Assembly (NCBI RefSeq): GCF_019457595.1
Contig: NZ_CP080419.1
Span: 3,658,001-3,722,000 of the forward strand
Reading direction: 5' to 3'
Length of the DNA: 64,000 bases
Source of the DNA: Shewanella psychrotolerans
GTDB lineage: Bacteria > Pseudomonadota > Gammaproteobacteria > Enterobacterales > Shewanellaceae
In this document: positions 48,814 to 59,105 of the stretch, one piece after another
How the letters are laid out: the number at the start of each line of letters is the position of its first letter
Position numbering within the stretch: position 1 is the stretch's first letter
Translations under genes and position numbers: made by a program
The notes under the pieces: generated by a model
Databases searched by the model: none
What the model saw: only the letters and a program-made list of their open reading frames with translations
Told to the model about the DNA's origin: nothing

Positions 48814-49651
48814 CCAAAACATTACTGCGAATTCGACTCAACATCGCTTCGACAGTATTACCTATGACATAACCAAGCATACCGCTGCGCTGGCGCGCGC
48901 CGAGCACGACGTAGCCAGCTTTTAAGCGGCATGAGAGTTCATACAGACAAAGATCCGGTTCACCCGCTAAGATATGAACATGATCTTGAGGTAGGCCAAT
49001 TTCAGCCAATTGAGATTGATAACGCTGATAGGCATCTTTAATCAAGGTGCGAGTATTGACCAAGTCCATATCTCGAAGGATTTTGGGAACTCTAATAATA
49101 TAGGCTAAATGCAGTTGACTATTCGTTGCCTCGGCTAATTTGCGCGCATGGGCTATGACTGATTGATTAAGTTGTTTTTTTATCTTGTTGTCACTGCCTA
49201 GATCGACCGCCATCAGTACGCTTTTAGCACGATTAAGGGGATTATTAGACAGTAACATTAATGGAATTTTGACATGGCGAATCAGATGCCAATCCATAGG
49301 TAAATAGTGGTCGGCATGATGCACGGCTTTGACCATTAAGTCGAATCCATGACGCACGGAGTGATTACAGGCATGCTCAAAAAGATCTTTAGTCCATACT
49401 GTATTGACAGGAACATCGTCAGCCTTAAGGGAGTGCAACTGCGCCTCAATTTCGCTACTACGTTGCTTCATAATATGCAGCTTGGCAACCGCAGCAAGAC
49501 GGGGGTTGTAGTGTTCTTTACCACTAAACGATTCATAACTATAAGCAAATACCTCAGCACTTTTATCAAGCGCTTTAGCGAGGCTCACTCCTGTCGCTAT
49601 CGCATCGGCTTGCTGTTGTTCTTTCTGCGAAATAATAAATACCTTATCCAT
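48773..49651 (-). CDS. Tandem universal stress protein (UspE-like)
   Basis: A 292-residue protein with two Usp domains (about 1-140 and 145-285). The second keeps the nucleotide-binding GARQRSGMLGYVIGNTV; the first lacks it. Its last 41 bases overlap the P-type ATPase gene on the other strand. It is divergent from the antiporter gene across 120 bases. Confidence 0.9.
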   Translation of the reverse strand: MDKVFIISQKEQQQADAIATGVSLAKALDKSAEVFAYSYESFSGKEHYNPRLAAVAKLHIMKQRSSEIEAQLHSLKADDVPVNTVWTKDLFEHACNHSVRHGFDLMVKAVHHADHYLPMDWHLIRHVKIPLMLLSNNPLNRAKSVLMAVDLGSDNKIKKQLNQSVIAHARKLAEATNSQLHLAYIIRVPKILRDMDLVNTRTLIKDAYQRYQSQLAEIGLPQDHVHILAGEPDLCLYELSCRLKAGYVVLGARQRSGMLGYVIGNTVEAMLSRIRSNVLVIPADDQLLMPLA

Positions 49652-49773
49652 GGTGATCTCCTATTACTACATCGTAGTTTGAGCTTAGCCATTGTTGCAC
49701 AAAATAGCCTTGATATCGGCCATCATATTGATAAAGATCATACTTACATCGCCACTCGCGATCGGAGACCAAC

Positions 49774-50973
49774 ATGGCCATAGATAACTTTGTGCTGTCA
49801 CTGTGTCTAATCTTACTTTTTGCTCGCTTGTTCGGCGATCTGTTTCAGCGCATACAACTCCCCAGCGTCGTCGGGGAGATGCTCGCGGGATTACTACTGG
49901 GCCCCACATTACTCAATTGGGTCACTCCCCATGAAACCCTTGGAGTCATGGCTGAACTCGGCGTGATTTTATTGCTGTTTTCCATCGGCTGTGAAACCTC
50001 GATAAAACATCTATATCAGGCGGGAAGTAGTGCTGTTGGCGTGGCATTTATTGGCATATTACTGCCTGCCATCGTTGTCACCGTGACTGCGATGCTTTGG
50101 TTAAACCAAAGCGGCTTTACCGCTATCTACCTAGGCTGCGCGCTCACCGCAACAAGCATAGGGATCTCGATAAGAGTGCTAGCGCAAGCTAAACAGGCGC
50201 AAACCCGTGAAGGGCATATTATTTTAGGCGCGGCGGTGATCGATGATATCGCAGGGGTTATCCTACTTAGCCTACTATTTAACTTCGCATCTAAAGACGA
50301 ACTGAGCCTGTTAGCGACAGGGTTACTGATCATTAAAATCGTCAGCTTCTTACTGCTGTCCCCTCCTTTAGCACGTGGACTACTCTATATCTTTAGGGCA
50401 TTAAGGCCGACCGAACACCATACAGGCTACGAAGCGATTGTGACTATGGTGCTAATCTGTCTATTTGCTTGGCTGGCGCACGCTTTTGGGGCACCAGCAC
50501 TACTCGGTGGTTTCGCCGTAGGACTCGCCCTAAGCCGGCAATTTGTGTCGCCCCTAAACCGATACCTCAAAAACCCCTTCCCGTTTACCCATCGAATGGA
50601 AGTCGCTTCAAAACCACTCGTCGATGTGTTCACGCCGATCTTTTTTGTTTATGTCGGTGTGAGCTTAGATCTCAGTCAGATCGATGCGAGCTGGAGCGGC
50701 TTCTTCATATTGGTTACCCTAGCGATATTGGCTATTGCCGCTAAAGTCGCAGCGGGGGCGTTTGTCGAAGGATGTTCGCGCACTAAGTTGATCATCGGCA
50801 GCGCTATGGTGCCACGGGGAGAAGTCGGATTAGTCTTTGCCGAGATGGGACTGCAGATGGAGATCATCTCATCGAAACTGTTTACTGAATTAGTACTCGT
50901 TATCGCCATCACCACGATAGCGGGCCCACTGTTATTAAAGTGGGCACTGCATTCGCCGCACAAGGCCAATTAA
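49774..50973 (+). CDS. CPA2-family cation/proton antiporter (KefB/NapA type)
   Basis: A 399-residue membrane protein with about 12 helices. LPSVVGEMLAGLLLGP near the N-terminus, the paired acidic VIDDIAGVILL in the middle (Asp-Asp of the transport site), and MVPRGEVGLVFAEMG are hallmarks of the CPA2 Na+/H+ or K+/H+ antiporters. There is no C-terminal TrkA domain. GGAGA lies six bases before the ATG. Confidence 0.92.
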   Translation: MAIDNFVLSLCLILLFARLFGDLFQRIQLPSVVGEMLAGLLLGPTLLNWVTPHETLGVMAELGVILLLFSIGCETSIKHLYQAGSSAVGVAFIGILLPAIVVTVTAMLWLNQSGFTAIYLGCALTATSIGISIRVLAQAKQAQTREGHIILGAAVIDDIAGVILLSLLFNFASKDELSLLATGLLIIKIVSFLLLSPPLARGLLYIFRALRPTEHHTGYEAIVTMVLICLFAWLAHAFGAPALLGGFAVGLALSRQFVSPLNRYLKNPFPFTHRMEVASKPLVDVFTPIFFVYVGVSLDLSQIDASWSGFFILVTLAILAIAAKVAAGAFVEGCSRTKLIIGSAMVPRGEVGLVFAEMGLQMEIISSKLFTELVLVIAITTIAGPLLLKWALHSPHKAN

Positions 50974-50982
50974 GCAAGCAAA

Positions 50983-51010
50983 AAAATACCCATCATTGGA
51001 TGGGTATTTT
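50983..51010. terminator. Bidirectional terminator between antiporter and carboxylase genes
   Basis: AAAATACCCATC, loop ATTG, GATGGGTATTTT: a 12-bp perfect stem with A and T tails on both sides, between convergent genes. Confidence 0.92.
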
Positions 51011-51037
51011 AATATTATTCACGCGATAAGCGATGGC

Positions 51038-54000
51038 CTAAACTGGCGACACCACAAATAGCAGCTCACCTTGTGAAACCTGCTGACCGTTACTGTTAAG
51101 AATACGCTCAATGCGGTATTGCTTATCTTCTGGGTACAGCACAGCATCTTGGCGATTGAAACCAGCAAGGGTCACTTGTGAGAACATCTTCATGGCTTCG
51201 GTTAGTGCTAACGTCTGATCAACACTGACGATATCACCTTCTTTAACGAAGTCTGACTCACCCGGTGCTGGCGAGGTATAGAAGATACCCGCACCTTGTG
51301 CCAGTACTTTCAACTCGTTACTCTCACCGACACGTAGCGACTCAGTATCAACACCTAGGGTTTCTGCTGCGGCTTCCATCTCTGCGATCAACGCTGGAAT
51401 ATCAAGTTCAGCCATGAAACGTGGTAGATAGTTAGTGTCGTATACGCCTTCGTTAAAGGTGCCATCTTTAAGAATACGCGTTAACAATGGAATGTTGGTC
51501 GCGATACCTTTGATCACGACTTGATCTGCTAGGTAATCGTGTAACTTGTTAATCACGTCTTCACGAGTTTCACCACGGCAGATGATCTGAGCGATCAAAC
51601 TGTCATAGTAAGGTGAAACCTCTTTGCCTTCGCCAGCGATAGAGATGATCTCAATATCATCACGCTCAGGCATAACATACTCAGTGATCTTACCTGGGTG
51701 TGGTACTAACTGCAGAATACCGTTGCTATCGAGCGCCGCTTTCTCTGCTGTTACACGTACTTCAATCGCATAGCCAATATCTTGTGGCTCAAGATGCTCA
51801 ATTGAACGACCCGCTGCAATATCAAAACCGGCACTGACAATATCGATACCTGAGGTTGCTTCTGTCACAGGATGCTCAACCTGAAGACGAGTGTTCATCT
51901 CCATGAAGTACACTTCGTTTGCATCAAGGTTGTAGATAAACTCAACGGTACCTGCGCCCATATAATCGGTCGCATCGCCCAGTGCGCGAGTATAAGCCAT
52001 CACCTGTTGCTTCAGCTCATCTGGTAACATGGTAGAACCAGACTCTTCAACTACTTTTTGGTTGTTACGCTGCACAGAACAATCACGTAAGCCAAGCACC
52101 TTGGTATTACCAAACTTGTCGCGAAGCAACTGAACTTCGATATGGCGTAGTGAAGTCACATACTTCTCTAGGTAAAGGTCGCCATTACCAAATGCAGCTG
52201 CCGCTTCGGTAGAGGTCTTTTGGAACAGAGAGATCATATCTTCTGGACGCTCAACAACCTGAATACCTTTACCGCCACCACCTTGCACCGCTTTTAGCAG
52301 CACAGGGTAACCGATTTCACTAGCAACATTTACCGCTTGCTCTGCGTTGGTCAAAATACCGTGGCTACCTGGAACTACCGGAACATTTTGTGCCTGAGAT
52401 GTTTTAATCGCGTTCGATTTGTTACCCATAGTGGTCATTGAATGAACACTAGGACCGACGAAGTTAACCCCGTTGTTAACACAAAGAGCAGCAAACTGTG
52501 GGCTTTCAGACAAGAAACCGATACCTGGATGCAGTGCATCGACCTTTTCATATTCAGCCACTTTCAACACTGAATAGGCGTTTAGATAACTTTCATCAGA
52601 CGTATTACCACCGATACAAACCAGCTTATCGTTCTCATTTAGCATATCGGCTGGTACGGAAGTCATATCGGGATCCGATGCAACCAATACAACCTTGATA
52701 TTGTTATCGTGTGCTTTACGAATCAGCTTAACCGCAGTACAACCACGAGCGTGGACAAGCACCTTATCGATAGGCTTCATCAATTGACGAGGATCATCTT
52801 GAACAATCTCTTCTTCGGTGATCATCATCTCAGGTACAAGCGTCGATAACGCATTACCAATGATATCTTCTACTTTAGCCGTTGGCTTAGGCATCAATGG
52901 ATCGATACCCGCTAACTGATCGTCAATACTGTCACTAAATGGATTGTTCACTAGCGCGTTCATCGCACCAGGGACTTTCGACAAGTAGTTAGACAAGGTC
53001 GATGTAGAAGGCAAGTATGCAGGTACTACCATTTGGCCCGCAAATGGCATATTGGTACCCGATAGATAATAGGTTTGTACCAACGGATGTGTCACAAAAC
53101 TAGCTTGCGCCCCACCAGTACAGTCACCGTAGCCGAACATTAATACTGGCAGCTCATTATCACGGATAAAGCGTGTAATACGGTCATTCACTACCGCCAT
53201 TGAGAATAATGCAGCGGCGCCTTCTTTAGTCTGCATACCACCTGAGCTAATAAAGCAGATAACAGGGAGTTTACGCTTGGCACACTCAATAAGTAGCGCA
53301 CTGAATTTCTCCGCACTGGCCATATCAAATGCACCCGCTTGGAATGCGGTATTAGAGACAGCAACACCCACACGCATCGTCTGGCCGTTATGCTCAAAAT
53401 CAGCGGTACCCGTGATCAAACCGCAAGGGCGAATACCTTTATCTAGCGCATCTTCTATCGAGAGACGGAAACCAGGGAAGTTAAGTAGGTTAGCCGACAT
53501 CTTATCGCCATTTAGTTCATCAAACTCGGTGAAGAACTTACCAATGACATTTTCCCACGTCATATTGCCCTTGCGCTTCTCATCACGAAGCACCTTTTGA
53601 ATAAGCAGATCTTGGTAACCCATGGTTAAGCGGTTCCAGAAATCTTTACGACGACCGATACGCACAGGGTTGATGGCACCTGTATATTCATTGCTCTTCT
53701 CTTCGCTAGCGAAATACTCTGGCAATAAACGCTCGAAGAAGTAGGTCAAGATAACGAATAGACTGTCGTTAAGTTGTGGGAAACCGACACTTTTCCACTG
53801 CTCTGTTTTGGTGAGTAGATCAGCACGGTTTGACTGAGACATAAAGTACTTCAGCCATTTGTAGAATTTACTCTTATCGTTAGCCGTATCTTGCTTTGAG
53901 ATAGCACGGTCAATTGAGTCATGTAATAGATTATCAACCGATGCACGTGACAGGCTCTTAGACATCATGGCTTCTTTAGCGATTGACGCCAAATTACCAA

Positions 54001-55588
54001 CAACATTGTCATAAAGTGCGTTGAAAACCAGAATGTTATAACATTGCCAAATGAAGTCTTCACGTAATTCATCATGCACAATCACATCGAGAACAGTAAG
54101 CTGATTAAGCTCAGGCCAATCGGCTTGAGTGACTTCATCTGGTAGACTTTCCAAGTAATGGATTAGGCCTTTGAAGTTGTTTTCAGCGTTACTCTTCCAG
54201 CGGTGGTATAGCGACCAACCAATGTTAAATAACAGCGCCTTACGTGCTTTTTTGTAGTTCTCTTTTGGCTCACCCAAGATAAGGCGAGTCAACATGTTAC
54301 GCTCAGTAGCAACATCGTCACGCTTAGAGGTAAAGTTACCCCAAAGCTTGTTTAGCTCTTCGTCGTAAACAACTTTATCAGGGCTAGATAACCAAGATTG
54401 GAAAACTTTATCTTGCTCTTGCTGAATACGCGCAAGCAGATCACCTTCTGGGATACTGACCTTAGATAGACGGCCATATTGTTCTTGAGAGATAGAGTGA
54501 ATACGGCTACGCAGCGTAAGATAACGCAAGTAACGATAGGCGCTACCAAACAGGTTTAAGTGCATGGTTGGGTTATCAGCGACCGCTAACTCCGCCTGAT
54601 CCTCTAGTGCAGCAAGGTTCTTCGAAGGATGAAGGAAACGGGTCAAACTACGATCGTAATGCTCACGCAGATCTGTCGATTCACGAACAAACTTCACTGC
54701 CGCATTTTCAACCGCTTCGATGCTGCTAACGATAGCGCGGCGTAAGTTGTGCTGGCGCTCATCTTTGTCTGAAGGCGAGAAGTCGATGATGCCATCGATA
54801 CAACCTGAGGTGTACAACTCTTCTGGCGATACGCCAACAGACTTGGCACACTCCTGCCAAGACAAGTTGTACTTACGCGCAATGCTCTGCAAGCCCTGTG
54901 GTTGAATGGTATTGAAAATACCGTCACGAAGAGACAATAAGATGTTTGCAGCAGCTAATGGAATTGCGCCGCCTGAATAACCAGCACCGATAACGATACC
55001 GATAGTCGGTACGTCAACGTTAGCACTTTCGGCAATCGCCTTAGAGATGGTATGCGCTTGATTTTGACTGTTCGCTACTTCACCCGCATCGGCACCTGGG
55101 GTGTCGATAAGGTAAACGATAGGCATACATAATTCGGCAAAATGACGAATAGCAGCACATGCCGCTAAGTGATGCTCTGGCATCCACGCGCCATTACTGG
55201 TTGTACGTTCTTGAGCTATAAAACCGATACGGCGAGTACGAGATCCAAAATTCAGTTCGATCTCTGCACTATAAAAAGCGCCTAAATGTTTTTCGGTTAT
55301 CAGCTTACCTTTAAGATCGGCAATTACGCGCTTTGCGCCAAGACGGTTCTTATCTAATGTTGGCTGAATAACTTTAGCGACATAACCGTCAACGTCTAAC
55401 TGTTCCAGTTCTTTAAGGTTAGACTGAATCGTATCTTCACTTAACAGACCGTTAATCTGATGCGAAAGGCTCTGTTTACTATGCTTAGGAAACAGAGAAA
55501 AATCTTGTGCCAAATGCTCTGCTTGAAGAAAAAGCGGATCGGCAGTTTGAACCTGAGTCGAGTTTGTGGGCTGATTGGTGCTGGTCAT
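51038..55588 (-). CDS. Single-polypeptide acetyl-CoA-type carboxylase (CT-alpha, CT-beta, BC and BCCP domains)
   Basis: A 1516-residue fusion. In order: AccA-like carboxyltransferase half (about 90-300, with DTPGADAGE and GIVIGAGYSGGA), a helical linker (about 400-650), AccD-like half (about 670-930, with GVAVSNTAFQAGAFDMASAEKF and FGYGDCTGGAQ), biotin carboxylase (about 970-1400, with GGGGKGIQVV, LRDCSVQRNNQK, MNTRLQVEHPVTE), and a BCCP domain with EAMKM, biotinylated Lys1467. Start: the ATG at 55588 is preceded by GAGG; an adjacent TTG is ignored. It should carboxylate acetyl-CoA or a short acyl-CoA by itself. Divergent LysR gene. The domain order differs from separate E. coli genes and from eukaryotic ACC (BC first). 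Confidence 0.93.
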   Translation of the reverse strand: MTSTNQPTNSTQVQTADPLFLQAEHLAQDFSLFPKHSKQSLSHQINGLLSEDTIQSNLKELEQLDVDGYVAKVIQPTLDKNRLGAKRVIADLKGKLITEKHLGAFYSAEIELNFGSRTRRIGFIAQERTTSNGAWMPEHHLAACAAIRHFAELCMPIVYLIDTPGADAGEVANSQNQAHTISKAIAESANVDVPTIGIVIGAGYSGGAIPLAAANILLSLRDGIFNTIQPQGLQSIARKYNLSWQECAKSVGVSPEELYTSGCIDGIIDFSPSDKDERQHNLRRAIVSSIEAVENAAVKFVRESTDLREHYDRSLTRFLHPSKNLAALEDQAELAVADNPTMHLNLFGSAYRYLRYLTLRSRIHSISQEQYGRLSKVSIPEGDLLARIQQEQDKVFQSWLSSPDKVVYDEELNKLWGNFTSKRDDVATERNMLTRLILGEPKENYKKARKALLFNIGWSLYHRWKSNAENNFKGLIHYLESLPDEVTQADWPELNQLTVLDVIVHDELREDFIWQCYNILVFNALYDNVVGNLASIAKEAMMSKSLSRASVDNLLHDSIDRAISKQDTANDKSKFYKWLKYFMSQSNRADLLTKTEQWKSVGFPQLNDSLFVILTYFFERLLPEYFASEEKSNEYTGAINPVRIGRRKDFWNRLTMGYQDLLIQKVLRDEKRKGNMTWENVIGKFFTEFDELNGDKMSANLLNFPGFRLSIEDALDKGIRPCGLITGTADFEHNGQTMRVGVAVSNTAFQAGAFDMASAEKFSALLIECAKRKLPVICFISSGGMQTKEGAAALFSMAVVNDRITRFIRDNELPVLMFGYGDCTGGAQASFVTHPLVQTYYLSGTNMPFAGQMVVPAYLPSTSTLSNYLSKVPGAMNALVNNPFSDSIDDQLAGIDPLMPKPTAKVEDIIGNALSTLVPEMMITEEEIVQDDPRQLMKPIDKVLVHARGCTAVKLIRKAHDNNIKVVLVASDPDMTSVPADMLNENDKLVCIGGNTSDESYLNAYSVLKVAEYEKVDALHPGIGFLSESPQFAALCVNNGVNFVGPSVHSMTTMGNKSNAIKTSQAQNVPVVPGSHGILTNAEQAVNVASEIGYPVLLKAVQGGGGKGIQVVERPEDMISLFQKTSTEAAAAFGNGDLYLEKYVTSLRHIEVQLLRDKFGNTKVLGLRDCSVQRNNQKVVEESGSTMLPDELKQQVMAYTRALGDATDYMGAGTVEFIYNLDANEVYFMEMNTRLQVEHPVTEATSGIDIVSAGFDIAAGRSIEHLEPQDIGYAIEVRVTAEKAALDSNGILQLVPHPGKITEYVMPERDDIEIISIAGEGKEVSPYYDSLIAQIICRGETREDVINKLHDYLADQVVIKGIATNIPLLTRILKDGTFNEGVYDTNYLPRFMAELDIPALIAEMEAAAETLGVDTESLRVGESNELKVLAQGAGIFYTSPAPGESDFVKEGDIVSVDQTLALTEAMKMFSQVTLAGFNRQDAVLYPEDKQYRIERILNSNGQQVSQGELLFVVSPV

Positions 55589-55709
55589 CAATAGATCCTC
55601 TGCTTTAGCCTCTAAAATTTTTAGCCCATAAATATAGCTTTGTTATAGGGTCAAATGCTATTAAACTGGCCTAGACGCTTTGTTCCATATTTGAGACAGT
55701 GATAGAAAA

Positions 55710-56621
55710 ATGCCAGATTTGAACGGTATGATGCTATTTGCAGCGGTAGTTAGGGCCAAGGGATTCTCCCAAGCAGCGCGTAATACCGGTATGCCAAAAT
55801 CAACCATAAGTCGTAAAGTTGCCCAACTTGAAGAGCAGCTTGGCGTACGCTTATTGCAGCGAGATACCCGTAATTTAAGCCTAACTCAAGTGGGTGCATT
55901 ATTTTATCAACACTGCAGTAGTATTAATGATGAAATCGAAGCTGCCAAGGCCACTATCGAAAATACTCATAATGACGTATCGGGTTCACTGCGCATCGCT
56001 ATCCCAGTTTCATTTAGCCAAGAGCTGATTGCTAAGCTCTGTAGCAGCTTTATGCGCCTCTACCCCAATATCGAACTCGACGTGCAGTTTACCGATAATG
56101 ATGTAGGCCTCGTTGGCGAAGGCTATGACATCGCCATTAAATATGGTCCACTACAATCCTCAGATCTGGTCGCTAGGCTACTGTTAGAACGCCAACCCAT
56201 TTTAGTCGCGAGTCCTGCCTATTTAAAAGCCAAAGGCACTCCAGCAACACCACAGGAGCTAAGTGAGCATAGCGGTATCTTACTTGGAACCTCGCGCTCA
56301 GCGCCCATTTGGCCATTAGGTAAAGGTGAACGTAAGACAATGGTTAACTTTAAGCGCAAAGTGAGGGTTAATAGCGCGATTATGGTAAAACAGCTAGCCC
56401 TAGATGATTTTGGCATTGCCATGCTATCTAATTCGGTATGTAAAAATGAGTTAGCTGGCGGCAGCTTAGTGCCACTATTACAAGAGTGGCCGATAGAACC
56501 ATTTAAAGTCTATGGTGTGTATTCAAGTCGGCGTCAGCTTGCAACCAATATCAGTGTCTTCTTAGACTTTTTCACCAAACGATTTAGCAGCCATGAATCT
56601 CTGCAATCTATGATGATCTAA
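55710..56621 (+). CDS. LysR-family regulator beside the carboxylase gene
   Basis: A 303-residue LysR protein: winged helix (about 1-60, LNGMMLFAAVVRAKGFSQAARN and LLQRDTRNLSLTQVG) and effector domain (about 85-295) of the CrgA/PecT subgroup. Divergent from the carboxylase gene with a 121-base shared promoter region; local control of it is likely but unproven. Confidence 0.92.
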   Translation: MPDLNGMMLFAAVVRAKGFSQAARNTGMPKSTISRKVAQLEEQLGVRLLQRDTRNLSLTQVGALFYQHCSSINDEIEAAKATIENTHNDVSGSLRIAIPVSFSQELIAKLCSSFMRLYPNIELDVQFTDNDVGLVGEGYDIAIKYGPLQSSDLVARLLLERQPILVASPAYLKAKGTPATPQELSEHSGILLGTSRSAPIWPLGKGERKTMVNFKRKVRVNSAIMVKQLALDDFGIAMLSNSVCKNELAGGSLVPLLQEWPIEPFKVYGVYSSRRQLATNISVFLDFFTKRFSSHESLQSMMI

Positions 56622-57104
56622 CTCTTTGAGCTTGATGGCTTTGCAGAATATCAAAAACCTACCAGCCTATTATCTTCAAACTGGTTAACCAAGCAGTAAG
56701 AAGATACGAGATCACCCCCAAATTAGTGAGCGCTTGCCAGACAATAGTTTCGCGATAGGGATCTTAAACGTTGAAGCTGGAATACAGCGCTGTTGGCTGC
56801 GGACGCTACTATGGATCAACTGCTCACCACTGCTATCGTAAAGTAACACCAGCACGCCAAATGAACGACGCTCTCAGCATAACAGAGCAAGAGGTTCGAC
56901 AATCGGTCAAAACCGTGATGATTTAAGTCAAAAAAGGGCGTTTTATCAATAAACCTCAATGCTTTATTTGCGCTTTGATGTCGTGCATACTCAGTTGTTG
57001 ACTATAATAAATTCAAATTGATAACTACCCAGCCACACATTACTCGACTCACTCCTAGTCTCTAGGGATAAGTCAAAAGATGAGTACGGAAAGGATTAAA
57101 AGCC
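56622..57104. other. Intergenic region without firm feature
   Basis: About 480 bases. A 51-codon frame from TTG 56771 to TAA 56926 (GCGRYYGSTAHHCY, SITEQEVRQSV) reads somewhat coding-like but has no ribosome site and no family, so it is not called. The right end must carry the promoter of the next gene; AAAGGATT precedes its ATG. Confidence 0.4.
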
Positions 57105-58256
57105 ATGAGTAAATCAGCCTTAGCCTTGGCGATGACCGCCATTTTAAGCAGCACTGCCGCCCTTGCAAATCTTGATGTTGAAGAGCTGCGCCTCCCAACT
57201 GCAACCCAAGCAATTCCCGATGTGGTGGGCCGTTATCAAGCTATGGTTGAAGATCTAGATAGTAAATATAGACAACAAACCGATGAGCTTATCATGACGC
57301 AAATGGTCGCCCGTCAAGGCCAGAGATTGTGGCAACAAGCGGTTAGAGATGTACAGTCTGGTGGACAAGATGACAGGCCACTCTACTGGAGCCGCTTGTC
57401 GATGAAACAACAACTAAAACAACATAATCCTGCGTTTAACATCGCCAGCTGGCAGCGTAAAATTCTCCTTAACGCGGTGGAGAAATCTTCTCGAGGTTTT
57501 AGCGATATTCAATTCGATGACAGTACTCAAATCCGTATACTCTTAACGGGATTCGATCCTTTCTTCCTCGATCGCCATATTGATCAGAGTAATCCATCTG
57601 GCTTAGCCGCTCTGGCGCTTGATGGTTATAAATTTAGCGTCAATGGTAAGAAAGCCCAAGTCGAAACCGTGATGATACCTGTGCGCTTCGCCGATTTTGA
57701 CCAAGGTATAATCGAATCTTTACTGACCCCTATCTATCGTGACAATAGCGTCAATGCGATTTTTACCATCAGCATGGGCCGTGATAACTTCGATCTAGAG
57801 CGCTTTCCAGGTCGCAACCGCAGTGCAACGGCACCAGACAACTTGAATGTACTCACAGGAGCCAGTCCTTCTGCGCCTAAAGCCCCTATGTTCGATGGCA
57901 AGACACTCAATGGACCCGAGTTTGTTGAGTTCTCACTTCCGGTAGCGGCAATGCAAGGTGTCGAAGGACCATGGAAGGTCAATGATAACCACACTGTGAC
58001 CACACTTGCCAAAGGTGAGTTTGAGGCTAAATCGCTACTGGAATTACAAAGTGCAACTTCGGTAGAAGGCTCTGGTGGTGGCTACCTCTCAAATGAGATC
58101 TCCTATCGCGCAGTGTTACTTGGGGCACAGTTTAACAGTGCAATCCCGGTTGGCCATATTCACACCCCGAGAGTAGCGGCCTATGAAGCCGAAACGGAAA
58201 TGAAGATAGTGGCTCAAATCAAAGCTATGGTTGAAGCTGCGGCAACTCAGTTATAA
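57105..58256 (+). CDS. Exported pyroglutamyl-peptidase I-like protein (C15 fold), catalytic Cys replaced
   Basis: A 383-residue protein with a Sec signal peptide (cut near AALA) and a C-terminal half (about 145-383) resembling peptidase family C15: LLTGFDPFFLD, VETVMIPVRF and the segment GGGYLSNEISYRA aligned with the active-site GxYLCN. The expected nucleophile Cys is Ser329, while the His of the triad is kept (H353 in GHIHTP) and an Asp/Glu-rich block (GRDNFDLERF) precedes. Known C15 enzymes are cytoplasmic and use Cys, so either it uses Ser or has lost activity. The N-terminal 140 residues are helical and unlike C15. Confidence 0.75.
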   Translation: MSKSALALAMTAILSSTAALANLDVEELRLPTATQAIPDVVGRYQAMVEDLDSKYRQQTDELIMTQMVARQGQRLWQQAVRDVQSGGQDDRPLYWSRLSMKQQLKQHNPAFNIASWQRKILLNAVEKSSRGFSDIQFDDSTQIRILLTGFDPFFLDRHIDQSNPSGLAALALDGYKFSVNGKKAQVETVMIPVRFADFDQGIIESLLTPIYRDNSVNAIFTISMGRDNFDLERFPGRNRSATAPDNLNVLTGASPSAPKAPMFDGKTLNGPEFVEFSLPVAAMQGVEGPWKVNDNHTVTTLAKGEFEAKSLLELQSATSVEGSGGGYLSNEISYRAVLLGAQFNSAIPVGHIHTPRVAAYEAETEMKIVAQIKAMVEAAATQL

Positions 58257-58270
58257 TATCCACCATTAAG

Positions 58271-58291
58271 GCGCCCACATACAGTGGGCGC
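58271..58291 (+). terminator. Hairpin after the C15-like gene
   Basis: GCGCCCAC, loop ATACA, GTGGGCGC, a perfect 8-bp stem but no T run; it overlaps the upstream frame of sprT and may be a weak terminator or mRNA stabiliser. Confidence 0.5.
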
Positions 58292-58307
58292 AATCATAAG
58301 ATTTAAC

Positions 58308-58874
58308 ATGTATCAGCGCATCAAAACCATGATTAAGGGCAAGGCATCAGCCCAAGTTACTCCCCCTCACGTAAATAAAAGTGCACAGCCCAAAACTGAT
58401 AGTCAGGCACACATTTTGCGGAGTGTAGAAAGTTGCTATCGACTCGCAGAACAACAACTCAATCGCTCCTTTCCTCGCCCTGAAGTTAATTTCAAACTTC
58501 GAGGCAAAAGCGCGGGTACGGCCCACCTGCAACTCAATAAGCTGAGATTTAATGCGACCTTATTAGAAGAGAATCCGACCGAGTTCATTGCCCAAGTGGT
58601 GCCACACGAGATCTGTCATCTACTCGCTTATCAACTTTATGGACGAGTCAAACCCCATGGGAAAGAGTGGCAATCTTTAATGATAACACTCTACCAACTG
58701 CGGCCAAGTACCACGCACAACTTGGATACCAGTTCGGTTGAAGGCAAAACCTATGAATATCAATGTGATTGTGGGCCAGTTAACCTCAGCGTTCGCAGAC
58801 ATAACAAGATACTTCGACAACAGACTCTGTACCGTTGCCGTCGTTGCAGCCAAACATTAACCTTGGCAGAATGA
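58308..58874 (+). CDS. sprT: SprT-like zinc metalloprotease family protein
   Basis: A 188-residue protein with HEICHLLAYQLYGRVKPHGKEW (HExxH zinc site) and a C-terminal zinc ribbon (CDCG plus CRRC). SprT-like proteins relate to SprTN, which cleaves DNA-protein crosslinks; the bacterial role is unclear. The ATG at 58308 is taken; an in-frame GTG eight codons up lies in a hairpin. Confidence 0.9.
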   Translation: MYQRIKTMIKGKASAQVTPPHVNKSAQPKTDSQAHILRSVESCYRLAEQQLNRSFPRPEVNFKLRGKSAGTAHLQLNKLRFNATLLEENPTEFIAQVVPHEICHLLAYQLYGRVKPHGKEWQSLMITLYQLRPSTTHNLDTSSVEGKTYEYQCDCGPVNLSVRRHNKILRQQTLYRCRRCSQTLTLAE

Positions 58875-59105
58875 TTAACACTAGGCATCTAGAAGTTTCG
58901 TTAATCTCTCACCTTGACGCCTTGCTTCATCACAGTCCCATCCCGTAAAATCTGCCCCAACGGCAAAGGCAACAGCACTTGTTGTCACGCTGAGCATAAC
59001 GATTACCGTATCTATCGCCGTATTAAGGTGACACTGAGCTCAAGGCCATTTAGAGCCAATAGCATGCATTCAATGTCACTGTAATTTTTTTAGGGATTTA
59101 TAATA

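Noticed and set aside
56771..56926. 51-codon ORF between the LysR and C15-like genes
   Set aside because: Reads partly coding-like but has no start signal or family; kept only as a note.
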